Origin: Brevibacillus brevis
Lineage (GTDB): Bacteria; Bacillota; Bacilli; Brevibacillales; Brevibacillaceae
Length of the DNA: 64,000 nucleotides
Assembly (NCBI RefSeq): GCF_900637055.1
Contig: NZ_LR134338.1
Location: forward strand, 3,995,001 to 4,059,000
Direction of reading: 5' to 3'
In this document: positions 9,007 to 21,049 of the stretch, piece after piece
How positions within the stretch are numbered: the stretch's first letter is position 1
Layout: every line of letters begins with the position of its first letter
The notes under the pieces: generated by a model
Database searches by the model: none
The model's input: only the letters and a program-made list of their open reading frames with translations
What the model was told of the DNA's origin: nothing
Translations under genes and position numbers: made by a program

Positions 9007-9921
9007 CTACAGCCTCAACCACGCATACCAATATCCACGCGTGAAGAAGAACAAAGTTGACGCGATGAACACCTTAATGAACAACAGCAATTGAATCATA
9101 TCCCGCTTCGCTGCGGGAATATACAGAGCCTGTATCTCTGCACCAAAGAAAAAGGCAAGTCCACATACAGCAAATACTCCCGCCCATTTCGTATTGGCCT
9201 TATTCATCAAGAAGCCCATACCTGTAAGTAAGCACGCAAGCGGTACCCAGTACAACTCCGATGTCCACCATGTATAGTCCATCCCTACCCGATGAACGGT
9301 CGTAATGCCATACAAGATGGCCAACCCCAGTAATCCTGCATAGAGCAAATAAGCGTAGCCGAAAATAATTGCGCTGATGCACAGTAGCATGCAAACGAAG
9401 CCTAAATAAAACAGGATAAACGGCAAGCTACCATCCAATTTTTGGATACAATAAACGCCTCCCGCGATCAAGATCACAAAAGATAAACCCAGGAATAAAT
9501 GCGTCAATGGCGGGGCTGATCTTCGATAAACGAGTCCCAGAATATAGAAAACCAGAGCAAAACAGGCAAAGATGGTAATTTGCATTGGGGTTTGAAAACG
9601 GTTAAAATGAAAAGCAAGTAAGATCAAACCAGCAATGACAAAGGCACCAAGGAGCCATGCCACTACCATTTTCCCCGTCACTGGAGAGACAGTTCTAGGT
9701 GCATATGTATTTGTGACAGATGATGTTGAATTGACTTTTCCTGACAGCACACCCGGTACCGTTCCCATACGCTCATTCCCGCCTGCGGACGCCGGTGTAT
9801 TTGGCCGATCCCCTTCTGTATACAGATTTAACAAGAAGATGCAGTAATGTTCAGGCAGTAAATGGTTGCGCCGCCAGTTTTCTATTTCGGCGATGATCGT
9901 GCGCTTGCGCTGGTCTTCCAA
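9007..9921 (-). CDS. Polytopic membrane protein, DUF2157-like
   Basis: 304 residues. A TTG start with AGGAGGGG ribosome site is chosen. The soluble N-terminus (about 1-80; EIENWRRNHLLPEHYCIFLL) resembles the short cytoplasmic domain of DUF2157-type proteins. It is followed by eight or nine hydrophobic helices from about residue 83 to the end. No catalytic motif seen and function is unknown. It lies 93 bp downstream of rpoD, beyond the rpoD terminator, so probably has its own promoter. Confidence 0.65.
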   Translation of the reverse strand: MEDQRKRTIIAEIENWRRNHLLPEHYCIFLLNLYTEGDRPNTPASAGGNERMGTVPGVLSGKVNSTSSVTNTYAPRTVSPVTGKMVVAWLLGAFVIAGLILLAFHFNRFQTPMQITIFACFALVFYILGLVYRRSAPPLTHLFLGLSFVILIAGGVYCIQKLDGSLPFILFYLGFVCMLLCISAIIFGYAYLLYAGLLGLAILYGITTVHRVGMDYTWWTSELYWVPLACLLTGMGFLMNKANTKWAGVFAVCGLAFFFGAEIQALYIPAAKRDMIQLLLFIKVFIASTLFFFTRGYWYAWLRL

Positions 9922-9967
9922 CGCGGCCCCTCCTAACTACGACAAAAAGTGTTTACTTTCATGAATA

Positions 9968-9996
9968 AGAAAAGCCTACGTCGGCTAACGTAGGCC
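9968..9996 (-). terminator. rpoD terminator
   Basis: Minus-strand hairpin GCCTACG / CGTAGGC (9974-9995) followed by TTTTCTTATT, directly after the rpoD stop. Confidence 0.85.
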
Positions 9997-10014
9997 ACAT
10001 ACTTCTTATATCGG

Positions 10015-11145
10015 TTATTCCAAGAAATCTTTTAAGCGTTTACTTCTACTCGGATGACGCAATTTGCGAAGAGCTTTTGCTTCGATCTGACGAATCCGTT
10101 CACGGGTTACACCAAACACTTTGCCTACTTCTTCTAACGTCCATGTACGTCCGTCATCCAATCCAAAACGCAGACGCAGTACATTTTCTTCCCGGTCTGT
10201 TAATGTATCCAAAACGTCTTCCAACTGTTCTTTCAAAAGTTCATAGGCAGCTGCATCAGATGGCTCCAATGCATCCTGATCCTCAATGAAATCACCTAAG
10301 TGGGAATCGTCTTCTTCCCCAATTGGAGTCTCCAGGGATACTGGTTCTTGAGCAATCTTCATGATTTCCCGAACTTTTTCCGGAGTGAGATCCATTTTTT
10401 CAGCGATTTCTTCTGGCATAGGTTCACGACCTAGCTCTTGCAGAAGCTGACGGGAAACGCGGATTAATTTATTGATCGTTTCCACCATATGAACCGGAAT
10501 CCGGATCGTTCTAGCCTGGTCTGCAATGGCACGGGTAATCGCTTGGCGAATCCACCAGGTTGCATACGTACTGAACTTGTAGCCCTTGCGATAGTCAAAC
10601 TTTTCCACCGCTTTAATCAGACCCATGTTCCCTTCTTGAATCAAGTCGAGGAATAGCATGCCACGTCCTACATAACGCTTCGCAATCGATACAACCAATC
10701 GCAAGTTCGCCTCAGCCAGACGTCTTTTGGCTTCCTCATCACCTTGTTCAATTCGCTGCGCCAGTTTAATCTCCTCTTCTGCGGAGAGCAGAGGAACTCG
10801 ACCAATTTCCTTCAGATACATCCGTACAGGGTCATTGATCTTGATTCCAGGTGGAACGGAGAGATCGTCAAAATCGAATTCTTCGTTGTCCTCGTCCTTG
10901 ATGATCATTTGATCGACTTCATCGTCGTCATCTTCATTCTCATTGTTGTTAATCTCAATTCCTTGATCACCAAGATATTCAAAAAACTCATCCATTTGAT
11001 CAGAATCCTGCTCAAAACCTGCCAGGCGATCCGTAATTTCCTTATACGACAAAACGCCGCGTTTCTTGCCTAATTCGACCAACTGTTCCTTCACTTGTTC
11101 GATGGACATTGCTTCCATGTCGGAAGTGATATTTTGCTTGTTCAT
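10015..11145 (-). CDS. rpoD: Primary sigma factor SigA (RpoD)
   Basis: 376 residues, the Firmicute SigA length. Region 1.1-like acidic N-terminus (about 1-100), then region 1.2 ([17 protein letters not shown]), region 2 ([56 protein letters not shown]), region 3, and region 4 with the -35-binding helix-turn-helix ([20 protein letters not shown]). It directs RNA polymerase to housekeeping promoters. Ribosome site GGAGGGAAAG. Follows dnaG by 34 bp in the conserved dnaG-sigA order. Confidence 0.98.
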   Translation of the reverse strand: MNKQNITSDMEAMSIEQVKEQLVELGKKRGVLSYKEITDRLAGFEQDSDQMDEFFEYLGDQGIEINNNENEDDDDEVDQMIIKDEDNEEFDFDDLSVPPGIKINDPVRMYLKEIGRVPLLSAEEEIKLAQRIEQGDEEAKRRLAEANLRLVVSIAKRYVGRGMLFLDLIQEGNMGLIKAVEKFDYRKGYKFSTYATWWIRQAITRAIADQARTIRIPVHMVETINKLIRVSRQLLQELGREPMPEEIAEKMDLTPEKVREIMKIAQEPVSLETPIGEEDDSHLGDFIEDQDALEPSDAAAYELLKEQLEDVLDTLTDREENVLRLRFGLDDGRTWTLEEVGKVFGVTRERIRQIEAKALRKLRHPSRSKRLKDFLE

Positions 11146-11179
11146 CTACTTTCCCTCCTTCCCCGGGAATGATCTGAAG

Positions 11180-13054
11180 CTACCCTTCTTTTAAAGCATT
11201 TTCCAATTCAAGAATCTTCATCCCTGTAACGGCTGCTTGAAGTTCAAGTTGTTTGCGCGCATCCTCGCTGTCCGCTGCGGCCGCTTGGAGGTGTAAGCTC
11301 CGCTGCTCATCGCGCAATCGTTCCAACTCGGCACGCTTCGGGTAGTTATTCACTTGTTTGATGTAGTCACCGATCTCTAATTCAGATACGTCGTTGTTGC
11401 ACTCCATCATGGCCAATCCCGAGGCTAATTGCTTTAACAAATCGTCTTGCACATAATGTATAAACTTTCCAGGGTCTTCCGGGTTTCCCTCTGCATAGTA
11501 GGCGTACAGGTAGGCAGCCAGCGCATCGTGTTCATCCACCTGAAAGTGGGCACTGCATTCCTGTTGGACGCGGGCCGCTATTTCTTCGTTCCGCATCATG
11601 TAGTAAAGCAGCATGCGCTCAGCCGTGTGATAAGCGGGTGGCAGTGTTTTCGCGAGCGTAACTTTGCCATTATTTATACTATTATTCCATGCTGGCGTCA
11701 CTTTATCCCTTTGGCGCTCACTTTTTTGCTGATTGTAGGCGCGTTTGGACTCCCATTTGAGATCACCGAGAGTAAGGGAGTATTCTTCTGCCAATTGCCG
11801 TTGGTACATGTCCCGTTCCACCGGGCTGCTGAGCTCGTTGATGATCTCGACCGCCTTCGCGATTAAGCGGGCTTTGTCCGTCTCATCTTTTATTACGAAC
11901 TGACTGCGTAAATGTTTCAGACGGAAAGCCGTAACTGGCATCGCCTGTAACAATACCTGCTGGGAAAATGCTTCAGCCCCATGCTGGCGGATGTAATCAT
12001 CCGGGTCCACTCCTTGTGGAAGTGGAGCAACTCGAACGATCAAACCGGCTTGCTGCAAAACGTGAATCGCTTTGCTCGTTGCTTCTTGTCCTGCAGCATC
12101 TCCGTCATAACAGAGTACGACTGACTCTGTATTGCGACGAAGAATTCTGGCCTGCTGCTCCGTCAAGGCTGTTCCCAAAGTGGCAATTCCTTGCATAAAA
12201 CCCGCCTGCCATGCCGATATGACATCGACATATCCTTCAAACAACAGCGCCTCTTTTCTCTTTCTAATAATGGGGCGCGCACGATGAAGATTAAACAGCG
12301 TAGCGCTTTTGTTGAACAAAAGGCTTTCCGGGCTATTCAGATACTTGGGTTGAGACTTTTGGTTGGAATTGGGCTTCGATCCTTGCAGTAAGCGCCCACC
12401 AAATCCGATGACGTTACCTTGGGAATCCTGGATCGGAAACATGATACGACCTCGAAAGCGATCAAAGATTTTTCCTGCATCACTCCTGGCCAAAAGCCCT
12501 GCTTCCACCATCAATTCCTGTGAAAATCCCCGCTTTGTCAACTGCTGCGTCACGAAATCCCATGAATCCGGGGCGAATCCGATTTGGTATTCGGCTATTG
12601 TCGCCTCAGACATGCCGCGCTTTGCGAGATATTTCATCGCTTCTGCGCCATAGGGTGTTTTCGTAAGCACGTAGTGGTAGAGGCGTGAAACGAACGTATG
12701 CGCTTCCTGCATCGCATGCTTCATCCGTTTTTCAGGTGAATCCTCTACTTGCTGCGGCTGGGGCACAGCTATCCCGGCACGCTCCGCCAATTTGTGCAGT
12801 GCCTCTGGAAAAGTCAATTGCTCCAGTTTCATTAAAAAGGAAAAGATATCCCCACCTGCTCCACAGCCAAAGCAATGAAAAAACTGTCGCTCTGCATTTA
12901 CGTTGAAGGAAGGGCTCTTTTCAGAGTGAAACGGACATAGACCGAGAAAGGCACGACCGCTTTTTCTCAGTTGAACGTACTCTCCTACAACGTCTACGAT
13001 GTCGACAGCGGCACGCACTTGATTTACAAATTCATCTGAAGTGGGACCAGTCAT
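11180..13054 (-). CDS. dnaG: DNA primase
   Basis: 624 residues. N-terminal zinc-binding domain (CPFH ... CFGCGAGGDIFSF), then the RNA-polymerase core with GFGGR and YLNSPESLLFNKS, and a TOPRIM segment (EALLFEGYVDVISAWQAG; VLCYDGDAAGQEA). The C-terminal helicase-binding domain is diverged. It makes the RNA primers for lagging-strand synthesis at the replication fork with DnaB/DnaC. First gene of the dnaG-rpoD operon; a sigma-A promoter lies upstream at 13088-13116. Confidence 0.97.
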   Translation of the reverse strand: MTGPTSDEFVNQVRAAVDIVDVVGEYVQLRKSGRAFLGLCPFHSEKSPSFNVNAERQFFHCFGCGAGGDIFSFLMKLEQLTFPEALHKLAERAGIAVPQPQQVEDSPEKRMKHAMQEAHTFVSRLYHYVLTKTPYGAEAMKYLAKRGMSEATIAEYQIGFAPDSWDFVTQQLTKRGFSQELMVEAGLLARSDAGKIFDRFRGRIMFPIQDSQGNVIGFGGRLLQGSKPNSNQKSQPKYLNSPESLLFNKSATLFNLHRARPIIRKRKEALLFEGYVDVISAWQAGFMQGIATLGTALTEQQARILRRNTESVVLCYDGDAAGQEATSKAIHVLQQAGLIVRVAPLPQGVDPDDYIRQHGAEAFSQQVLLQAMPVTAFRLKHLRSQFVIKDETDKARLIAKAVEIINELSSPVERDMYQRQLAEEYSLTLGDLKWESKRAYNQQKSERQRDKVTPAWNNSINNGKVTLAKTLPPAYHTAERMLLYYMMRNEEIAARVQQECSAHFQVDEHDALAAYLYAYYAEGNPEDPGKFIHYVQDDLLKQLASGLAMMECNNDVSELEIGDYIKQVNNYPKRAELERLRDEQRSLHLQAAAADSEDARKQLELQAAVTGMKILELENALKEG

Positions 13055-13087
13055 GTCTTTCCACCTTTATAAGGAGAATCGCACGTG

Positions 13088-13116
13088 AGAATATTTAGTT
13101 CGTCAAAATTCGTCAA
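13088..13116 (-). promoter_or_regulatory. Promoter of the dnaG-rpoD operon
   Basis: TTGACG (13111-13116) and TATTCT (13088-13093) are 17 bp apart on the minus strand, 34 bp before the dnaG ATG. A second TTGACG copy lies between the two boxes. Confidence 0.6.
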
Positions 13117-13257
13117 TTTCCTTCTTTGCATCAAACTTCTTTTCTTCTTTTCTACTTTTCCACATTTCTAAGGGCAATAAACGCTGAGAAACTTAGCTAT
13201 GATAAGTACCTCGGCTAATTGATTTTCTACAAAAAACGCCAAAATCCTTCTTTCGGC

Positions 13258-14094
13258 CTATTTCCTTTCATTACGGAGATTGTTTTTTCGAATCATCTCC
13301 AAAATGATGTTTGCCGTTTCTTCCACTGCCTTGTTGGATACATCGATCACCGTACATCCGAGACGCTCAATAATGCGCTTGGAATAAGCCAGTTCTTCGG
13401 CAATCCGTTCGAGATTGGCGTAATTTGCTTGTGCAGTCAATCCCAGTGCCTTCAGACGCTCTGTCCGAATGCCGTTCAGTTGCTCCGGATTGATGGTAAG
13501 CCCTATACACCGTTCTATTGGCAGTTGGAACAGTTCTTCTGGTGGCTCTACCTCCGGGACAAGCGGAACATTGGCAACCTTAAGTCGCTTGTTAGCCAAA
13601 TACATGGAAAGAGGCGTCTTGGAAGTACGCGAAACGCCGATCAAAACCACATCTGCGCGCAATAGGCCGCGTGGGTCCCGTCCATCGTCATATTTGACGG
13701 CAAACTCGATAGCGTCTACTTTGCGGAAATACTCTTCATCCAGTCGGCGTACCAAGCCCGGTTTTCCTGTTGGCGGCTCTTTCAACATGCCCTGCAATGT
13801 ATTCATCAAAGGCCCCATAACATCAAGAGCCGGAATTCCGTGAAGAGCAGCTTGTTGTGTAATATACGCATTCAGCTCCGGAATGACCAGAGTGAACACG
13901 ATCATTGCCCGCGATTCTTTTGCCGAAGCAATGATTTCGTCAATCGATTCCTTGTCTTCTATATACGGATATTTTTGTACATCAAACAAAAAACGATCAA
14001 ACTGACTAGCTCCTGCGCGAACGACAAGTTCGGCCGTTTCGCCGATGGAGTCTGAGACTACATAGATGAGCTGTCCTCGCTGATTACCTTGCAT
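13258..14094 (-). CDS. ppsR: Pyruvate, phosphate dikinase regulatory protein PpsR/YqfL
   Basis: 278 residues. N-terminus IYVVSDSIGETAELVVRA and the P-loop-like VVLIGVSRTSKTPLSMY match the DUF299 bifunctional kinase/phosphorylase family. That family uses ADP to phosphorylate, and phosphate to reactivate, pyruvate phosphate dikinase or PEP synthetase. Ribosome site GGAGGAG. It sits 11 bp after ccpN, as in B. subtilis (yqzB-yqfL), where it modulates CcpN action on gluconeogenic genes. Confidence 0.93.
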   Translation of the reverse strand: MQGNQRGQLIYVVSDSIGETAELVVRAGASQFDRFLFDVQKYPYIEDKESIDEIIASAKESRAMIVFTLVIPELNAYITQQAALHGIPALDVMGPLMNTLQGMLKEPPTGKPGLVRRLDEEYFRKVDAIEFAVKYDDGRDPRGLLRADVVLIGVSRTSKTPLSMYLANKRLKVANVPLVPEVEPPEELFQLPIERCIGLTINPEQLNGIRTERLKALGLTAQANYANLERIAEELAYSKRIIERLGCTVIDVSNKAVEETANIILEMIRKNNLRNERK

Positions 14095-14105
14095 CGCTTC
14101 TCCTC

Positions 14106-14750
14106 CTACACTTTCGGTTCGCTACCCAATTCTACAAATGCTTTCGCGATCGTCGTCTTGGTGACGCGCCCCAACAGCTCCATTTGCTTCGGATCTTCCT
14201 CGCTGGGCCTTACGACAGGCAGAGAATCGATCTGAAAATCAATCAGCTTTTTGGCGGCTGCGTACAAGGTCTCATCAGGTGCACAGGTAATGATATTCGG
14301 CATCCTAGACATGATAATGCTGACCGGAACATCCTCCAGCGTCTTGTTGCCTAAAGAAGCCCGCAGGAGGTCTTTTCGTGAGATCACGCCAGCCAAATAT
14401 CCTTTTTGATTGACGACGAATAACGTGCCAACATCCTCCAAAAAGAGGGTAACGATGGCGTCGTAAGCCGAGGCGGATTCGGATACCACGATCGGTACCG
14501 CCTTGTAGTCATTGACGAGAAGCTTGTGAAGCCGTTCACTTATGACTGAGCTTGCGGGTCTGCCGGCATAAAAATACCCGACCCGAGGTCTGGCTTCTAG
14601 ATATCCTGACATTGTGAGGATGGATAAATCAGGGCGCAGCGTCGCGCGAGTCAAATTCAGTCGCTCCGCAATATGCTCTCCTGTTATCGGTCCGTCATCC
14701 TTCACTATCTGTAAGATGTGCTCTTGTCGTTTGGTAAGCTCGATGACCAA
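14106..14750 (-). CDS. ccpN: Transcriptional repressor CcpN
   Basis: 214 residues. N-terminal winged helix (LTKRQEHILQIVKDDGP, AERLNLTRATLRPDLSIL) followed by two CBS domains (about 75-140 and 145-210; AGVISRKDLLRA, DSLPVVR). CcpN represses gapB and pckA on glycolytic growth in Bacillus. The only plausible start is TTG at 14750, since an in-frame stop precedes it directly; GGGG lies only 3 nt upstream, an unusually tight spacing that may keep translation weak. Confidence 0.9.
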   Translation of the reverse strand: MVIELTKRQEHILQIVKDDGPITGEHIAERLNLTRATLRPDLSILTMSGYLEARPRVGYFYAGRPASSVISERLHKLLVNDYKAVPIVVSESASAYDAIVTLFLEDVGTLFVVNQKGYLAGVISRKDLLRASLGNKTLEDVPVSIIMSRMPNIITCAPDETLYAAAKKLIDFQIDSLPVVRPSEEDPKQMELLGRVTKTTIAKAFVELGSEPKV

Positions 14751-14820
14751 TCACCCCGGTTCTGTCTTTACCTCTTCCTAGTATTACTCTATTCGACGGG
14801 ATATTCCTTCTTTCACGCGG

Positions 14821-14859
14821 AAAAAAGGTGCCCCCGCCTGATTTTCAGACGAAGGCACC
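14821..14859 (-). terminator. glyS terminator
   Basis: Minus-strand hairpin GGTGCC..CTGA / TCAG..GGCACC (14827-14859) with T-run, 13 bp past the glyS stop. Confidence 0.85.
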
Positions 14860-14872
14860 AGTTTTATTTTGT

Positions 14873-16942
14873 TTACGCGAATACAACTTTGGAAAAATCT
14901 GCGTAGCGATAAAGCACACGAGAAAGCTGCAAGAGAAGCCCCAGACGATTCGCACGAACGGCCTGGTCTTCTGCCATGACCATTACTTTATCAAAGAATG
15001 CGTTGATCGGTTGACGCAGGGTTGACAAGGTTGCGAGTACCTTCTCTTGATCCTTCAGACCTTCTACATCCTTCTGAACAGCTTGGAATGCCTGATACAA
15101 GGCACGTTCCACATCTTCCGCGAACAAAGCTTCGCTGACTTGGTCTGCTTCCGCTTTTTGCGCCAGATTGTTCACCCGGTTAAACTGCTCCACAATCAGC
15201 TTGAATTCTTCTGTTTGTACGGCTCCCATCAGTGCTTTTGCTTTTGCCAGCACCTCTGGAACCAGTGTCAGATCGGCAGCAAGAACAGCGTCGATGACAT
15301 CGTAGCGAACGCCATGATCCTGCAAGACATTTTTCAGACGGAGTGCGAAGAAATCTACCAAGTCTTTTTTCACGTCTTCTGCCGCTCTCTTGTTTACGCC
15401 TTGCGCTACATAGCCTTCCATCGCGGCATTCCACAGATCAGAAAGAGAAATTTGCCAGTCGCGCTCCACCAAAATCGAAACGATCCCCGCTGCCATACGG
15501 CGCAGACCATACGGGTCCTGTGAGCCAGTAGGCACAATGCCGATCGAGAAGCAGCCTACAATCGTGTCCATCTTGTCAGCCAGGCTGACGATAGCACCTT
15601 GGGCGGAAGAAGGCATTTTGTCCCCTGCAAAACGCGGGAGGTAATGCTCGAATACGCCGCTTGCCACGAGGTCGGACTCACCCGCTTTGCGCGCGTAATC
15701 TTCCCCCATAATCCCTTGCAGTTCAGGGAATTCGCCTACCATGTTGGTAACGAGGTCAAATTTTGCGATTTCTGCAATGCGGTCTACTTGTTTGGTCTCT
15801 TCCGCGCTCACACCCAGCTTGCTTGCAATTTGGGCAGCTGTTTTACGTACACGGCGAACTTTATCTCCGATTGTTCCCAGTTCTTCATGGTAAACGATTG
15901 TCTCCAAACGTTTCAAGCAGCTTTCAATGGACAGCTTTTGGTCCTCTACATAGAAGAAACGAGCATCAGACAAGCGTGCGCGAAGAACTTTTTCATTCCC
16001 TTTCGCTACGTTTTCGAGAGCGCGGCTGTCTCCGTTACGCACTGTCACAAAATGATTCAGCAATTGACCCTGAGCGTTTTCGACAGGGAAATAACGCTGG
16101 TGCTCACGCATGGAGGTAACCAAAACCTCACGTGGAATGGAAAGGAATTCTTGCTCAAACGTACCGTAAAGGGCGGTAGGATATTCCACAAGATGGACTA
16201 CCTCATCCAAGAGTCCCTCGTCCATTGGAATCGTCCAGCCATTTTCCTTCTCCAAGCGATGAATTTGTTCTACAATGGCTGCTCTGCGCTCGTCGGGATT
16301 CACCATGACATATTGCTCAGCCAGCTTGCCTACGTATTCGCTTGGGTGATTCAACGTAACCTCGGTTCCCAAGAAGCGGTGTCCACGAGAAACGCGTCCG
16401 CTTTTTACGCCTGCAATCTCCAGATCGATCAATTCATCGCCGAACAAAGCAACCAGCCAACGAATCGGACGAACGTATTTCAAATCGCGCGCGCCCCAGC
16501 GCATATTTTTCGGGAAGCTCATGCCGGTGATTACTTCAGCCAGTTGCGGCAAAAGCTCGGTAGTCGGTTTTCCCGCTTCCGATTTGCGAGCATGGACATA
16601 CTCGATCCCGTTTACTTCTTTATAATACAGTTGGTCAGGCTCAACATTGTTGCTTCTAGCAAAGCCGAGTGCTGCCTTGGACCAGTTGCCCACTTCATCT
16701 TGTGCGATTTTGCGTGCAGGGCCTTTCGCTTCATCATTGCGGTCAGGCTGCTTTTCTGCCAATCCATTGATCAACAGGGCAAAACGACGAGGTGTCTCCA
16801 ATGCCGTAATTTGATCAAACGGCACGCGCTCAGCAGTCAGCCACTTTTCTACTTTTTCCTTGAATTGTGCCGCTGCCTGTGCGACAAAACGAGCAGGCAT
16901 TTCTTCCAAACCAACCTCTACAAGTAGATCGCGCTTACTCAT
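14873..16942 (-). CDS. glyS: Glycyl-tRNA synthetase beta subunit
   Basis: 689 residues, the usual size. N-terminus [17 protein letters not shown] and the motifs [20 protein letters not shown] and [13 protein letters not shown] are characteristic. The C-terminal region (about 580-680) is the anticodon-binding helical domain. With GlyQ it forms the alpha2-beta2 enzyme that charges tRNA-Gly. Its start overlaps the end of glyQ by 8 bp, giving a coupled glyQS operon under the T-box leader. Confidence 0.97.
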   Translation of the reverse strand: MSKRDLLVEVGLEEMPARFVAQAAAQFKEKVEKWLTAERVPFDQITALETPRRFALLINGLAEKQPDRNDEAKGPARKIAQDEVGNWSKAALGFARSNNVEPDQLYYKEVNGIEYVHARKSEAGKPTTELLPQLAEVITGMSFPKNMRWGARDLKYVRPIRWLVALFGDELIDLEIAGVKSGRVSRGHRFLGTEVTLNHPSEYVGKLAEQYVMVNPDERRAAIVEQIHRLEKENGWTIPMDEGLLDEVVHLVEYPTALYGTFEQEFLSIPREVLVTSMREHQRYFPVENAQGQLLNHFVTVRNGDSRALENVAKGNEKVLRARLSDARFFYVEDQKLSIESCLKRLETIVYHEELGTIGDKVRRVRKTAAQIASKLGVSAEETKQVDRIAEIAKFDLVTNMVGEFPELQGIMGEDYARKAGESDLVASGVFEHYLPRFAGDKMPSSAQGAIVSLADKMDTIVGCFSIGIVPTGSQDPYGLRRMAAGIVSILVERDWQISLSDLWNAAMEGYVAQGVNKRAAEDVKKDLVDFFALRLKNVLQDHGVRYDVIDAVLAADLTLVPEVLAKAKALMGAVQTEEFKLIVEQFNRVNNLAQKAEADQVSEALFAEDVERALYQAFQAVQKDVEGLKDQEKVLATLSTLRQPINAFFDKVMVMAEDQAVRANRLGLLLQLSRVLYRYADFSKVVFA

Positions 16943-17867
16943 TTGTATCCTCTCCCTTCACCTGATTCACTTGATCTGCAGCGTCTGCGTTGCCTTTTTG
17001 CAAAAGCGGGAAACCGAGGCGCTCACGCTCTTTATAGTAGGTTTGTGCGACTTCACGAGACAGATTGCGTACACGAGCGATGTAGCCTGTACGCTCCGTC
17101 ACACTGATCGCTCCACGCGCATCCAACAAGTTGAAGGTGTGGGAGCATTTCAGCACGTAGTCATAAGCTGGGTAAACCAGTCGCTCCGCCATCAGTCTCT
17201 TTGCTTCTGCCTCATACGTATTGTAGAGAGAGAACAGCATATCGACATCAGACAGCTCGAATGTGTATTTGGAATGCTCGTATTCTGGTTGCAGGAATAC
17301 ATCTCCGTACGTATACCCGTTGCACCATTCCAGATCGAACACATTTTCTTTTTCCTGAATATAGGAAGCCAAACGCTCCAGTCCGTAAGTCAGCTCAACT
17401 GCCACTGGTTTACATTCCAGACCGCCCACTTGCTGGAAGTACGTAAACTGTGTAATCTCCATTCCGTCCAGCCAAACTTCCCAGCCTAAGCCCCATGCGC
17501 CGAGACCAGGGTGCTCCCAGTTGTCCTCTACAAATCGGATATCATGCTCCAGTGGATCGATTCCGAGTTCGCGCAAGCTCTCGAGGTACAGCTCTTGAAT
17601 GTTGTCCGGCGATGGCTTCATGATCACTTGGAACTGGTGATGCTGATACAGACGGTTCGGGTTTTCCCCATAACGTCCGTCTGCCGGACGACGGGAAGGC
17701 TCTACATATGCCACATTCCACGGCTCAGGTCCAATGGAACGAAGGAAGGTCATCGGGTTAAGCGTACCTGCCCCTTTTTCAACGTCATACGGCTGGACAA
17801 TGAGACAGTTTTGCTTTGCCCAAAAGTTTTGCAGCGTCAAAATGATGTCTTGAAATGTCATTTTCAT
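16935..17867 (-). CDS. glyQ: Glycyl-tRNA synthetase alpha subunit
   Basis: 310 residues from ATG 17867, which has a GAGGAGG site 9 nt upstream and matches family N-termini ([16 protein letters not shown]). The frame stays open 39 codons further upstream but that part lies in the T-box terminator. Motif 2/3 segments are clear: [50 protein letters not shown]. It carries the aminoacylation active site. Confidence 0.97.
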   Translation of the reverse strand: MKMTFQDIILTLQNFWAKQNCLIVQPYDVEKGAGTLNPMTFLRSIGPEPWNVAYVEPSRRPADGRYGENPNRLYQHHQFQVIMKPSPDNIQELYLESLRELGIDPLEHDIRFVEDNWEHPGLGAWGLGWEVWLDGMEITQFTYFQQVGGLECKPVAVELTYGLERLASYIQEKENVFDLEWCNGYTYGDVFLQPEYEHSKYTFELSDVDMLFSLYNTYEAEAKRLMAERLVYPAYDYVLKCSHTFNLLDARGAISVTERTGYIARVRNLSREVAQTYYKERERLGFPLLQKGNADAADQVNQVKGEDTNE

Positions 17868-17915
17868 GCTTTTTCCTCCTCTAAACTTATTAGAACTTGG
17901 CTTTAAGTCGAAACT

Positions 17916-18135
17916 AAAAAAACCTCCCGCCTCTACACTGCCTGATGCGACAGTGTAGGGACGAGAGGATTCTCGCGGTTCCACCCTACTTGGCGAATGA
18001 CTTCTTCGCCCACCTTACAATCAAATTGCTCCAGAACGCCCTTCATCAGCATGGTGACCGGGCTCCCACTATCCCCGATTCGCTATTCACAGCCAGTGGC
18101 CGACTACTCTTTTCCTTCATGGCAACATACGTTAT
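17916..18135 (-). promoter_or_regulatory. T-box riboswitch of glyQS
   Basis: The minus strand shows the T-box core AGGGTGGAACCGCG (17974-17988). It is followed by a long terminator hairpin (CCCTACACTG / CAGTGTAG) and seven T residues (17916-17922). Upstream is a Stem I region with a likely GGC glycine specifier codon at 18038-18040 (within AAGGGCGTTC) and an AGTA-type loop-E element further up. Uncharged tRNA-Gly should stabilise the antiterminator and allow glyQS expression. The specifier assignment is inference. Confidence 0.92.
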
Positions 18136-18179
18136 ACAAGTTTGGTTCTTATCATAACGAAAACAAATTCGTATGTCAA

Positions 18180-18953
18180 TTAGTCCTGATCGGATTGCGT
18201 CATTCTTTCCATACGCTCCAGTTGTTCCAGAAATGCTCGACTTTTCAGCCTGAGATCCAGGTACTCATCCATGAAGCTCCGCAGCACATGCTTGAGCTGG
18301 TTGCGGGTAGCCGGTTTCACTTCAATGTCACCAAGCCGCTCCAAATCAAATACCTGGAACAGCCGTAACAGCTTCCAGGTTGAGGGTGTAACTGCCATAG
18401 CATATGGATCGGAAGGCTGGCAAACTGGGCACAACAGACCCCCCTGTCCCACACTGATCGCATAGGGCTCGCGCTGTTCGCCACAGTTTACACATGCCGT
18501 GAGCTGCGGGGAGATCCCCGCTACAATTAGCATCTTGGTCTCAAAAATACGACATAGGATCTCAGCATCTCGTCCTTCATCCAAATAGCGAAATGTATGA
18601 AGGAGTAGCTGAAACAAGTAGGGATTTGGTTCCCTTTCCTGCGTCAGCCGATCCAAAAGTTCTGCTATGTATGCGGCATAAGCCGTAGCAGTCAGGCTTT
18701 GCCGCATATCCCGGAACGAATCCAGCATATCTCCCTGAGAGAGATCGGGCATTCCCGTACCGGGTCCCGCCTTGCATAGGTAATAACTATGCGAAAACAG
18801 CTGGGAGACGGCGGCAAGACGGCTTTTGGTCTTTTTAGCACCACGGGCCATCACGCCTAATTTGCCGTTCTCCCGGGTAAACAATGTCACCACTTTACTG
18901 GACTCACCATAGTCCACACTGCGAATGACAATCCCTTCCCACTTTACAAGCAT
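18180..18953 (-). CDS. recO: DNA repair protein RecO
   Basis: 257 residues. N-terminal OB fold ([23 protein letters not shown]), a central helical domain, and the zinc motif CVNCGEQ ... GLLCPVC. RecO anneals ssDNA and loads RecA with RecR in gap repair. Its ATG lies within the last codons of yqzL (10-bp overlap). Confidence 0.95.
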   Translation of the reverse strand: MLVKWEGIVIRSVDYGESSKVVTLFTRENGKLGVMARGAKKTKSRLAAVSQLFSHSYYLCKAGPGTGMPDLSQGDMLDSFRDMRQSLTATAYAAYIAELLDRLTQEREPNPYLFQLLLHTFRYLDEGRDAEILCRIFETKMLIVAGISPQLTACVNCGEQREPYAISVGQGGLLCPVCQPSDPYAMAVTPSTWKLLRLFQVFDLERLGDIEVKPATRNQLKHVLRSFMDEYLDLRLKSRAFLEQLERMERMTQSDQD

Positions 18954-19099
18954 GCCTGCGTGTCACCCAATTCTTCCTGGGCGAGATCAAACGAGGTTTC
19001 CTCGCTGGAAACATCCGTTTGATGGTGATCACGGTAGAGAAGGTAAGCATGGATGTCACCGGTTGAAGCGAAAACTCTCCAAGAAAAGTCACGAAGCAT
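18944..19099 (-). CDS. yqzL: YqzL family small protein
   Basis: 51 residues, too short for usual cut-offs. [20 protein letters not shown] is the typical YqzL start, and the gene lies between era and recO exactly as in B. subtilis. Its 3' end overlaps recO. Function unknown. Confidence 0.85.
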   Translation of the reverse strand: MLRDFSWRVFASTGDIHAYLLYRDHHQTDVSSEETSFDLAQEELGDTQACL

Positions 19100-19203
19100 G
19101 GAGCATCATCCTTTCCTATATCGGGTCTATCCACTTCCTTCTTAGAATCACCTTTGCCCGTTATTCTATGCCTTGGAAAAATTAACACATCGCGATGGGA
19201 ATA

Positions 19204-20524
<1,321 letters not shown>

Positions 20525-20668
20525 TCATATGATTGGTCTTTAACATCATTTCAAAACAGAATGTGTCCAATGAGACACGAAGAAACCAGACTGAAAGGTC
20601 AACTAGAATGACCCGTCCGGTACCTCATTTGGCTTATGGAAAAATTTCTTCCTTCTCTCTAGTAAAAA

Positions 20669-21040
20669 CTATCCCCATACTTTTTGCAACAGTGGCTGTC
20701 CAAATACGAGGACTCCGATGATGAGAGACAGGATTGCCGCCACAAGCACAGCTCCTGCCCCCACATCTTTGGCAATCTTCGCCTTGGCGTGCCATTCCGG
20801 GGAAGCTAAATCCACGACTGCTTCAATCGCGGTATTTACCAGCTCAAGGGAGAAGACCAGACCGATAGAAAAAAGGACCAGCAAAACATCGCTGCGGGGT
20901 ATCTGCAGCCACCACGCTGCCGCCAGCACCAAAATGGCTGCGGCTACATGGATTTGCATGTTTCGCTGTGTCCGTACGGTATAGGAAATTCCTTGCAGAG
21001 CGTAGGCGAAGCTGCGAGTCAATCGTCGCCATTCCTTCAA
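20669..21040 (-). CDS. dgkA: Undecaprenol/diacylglycerol kinase DgkA
   Basis: 123 residues with three transmembrane helices and the DAGK signature ELVNTAIEAVVDL. In Gram-positives this family phosphorylates mainly undecaprenol, recycling the cell-wall lipid carrier. Lies between ybeY (9 bp upstream) and cdd. Confidence 0.93.
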   Translation of the reverse strand: MKEWRRLTRSFAYALQGISYTVRTQRNMQIHVAAAILVLAAAWWLQIPRSDVLLVLFSIGLVFSLELVNTAIEAVVDLASPEWHAKAKIAKDVGAGAVLVAAILSLIIGVLVFGQPLLQKVWG

Positions 21041-21049
21041 CGTAATCTC

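Noticed and set aside
15599..16927. 442-codon plus-strand ORF
   Set aside because: Antisense shadow of glyS without recognisable protein features.
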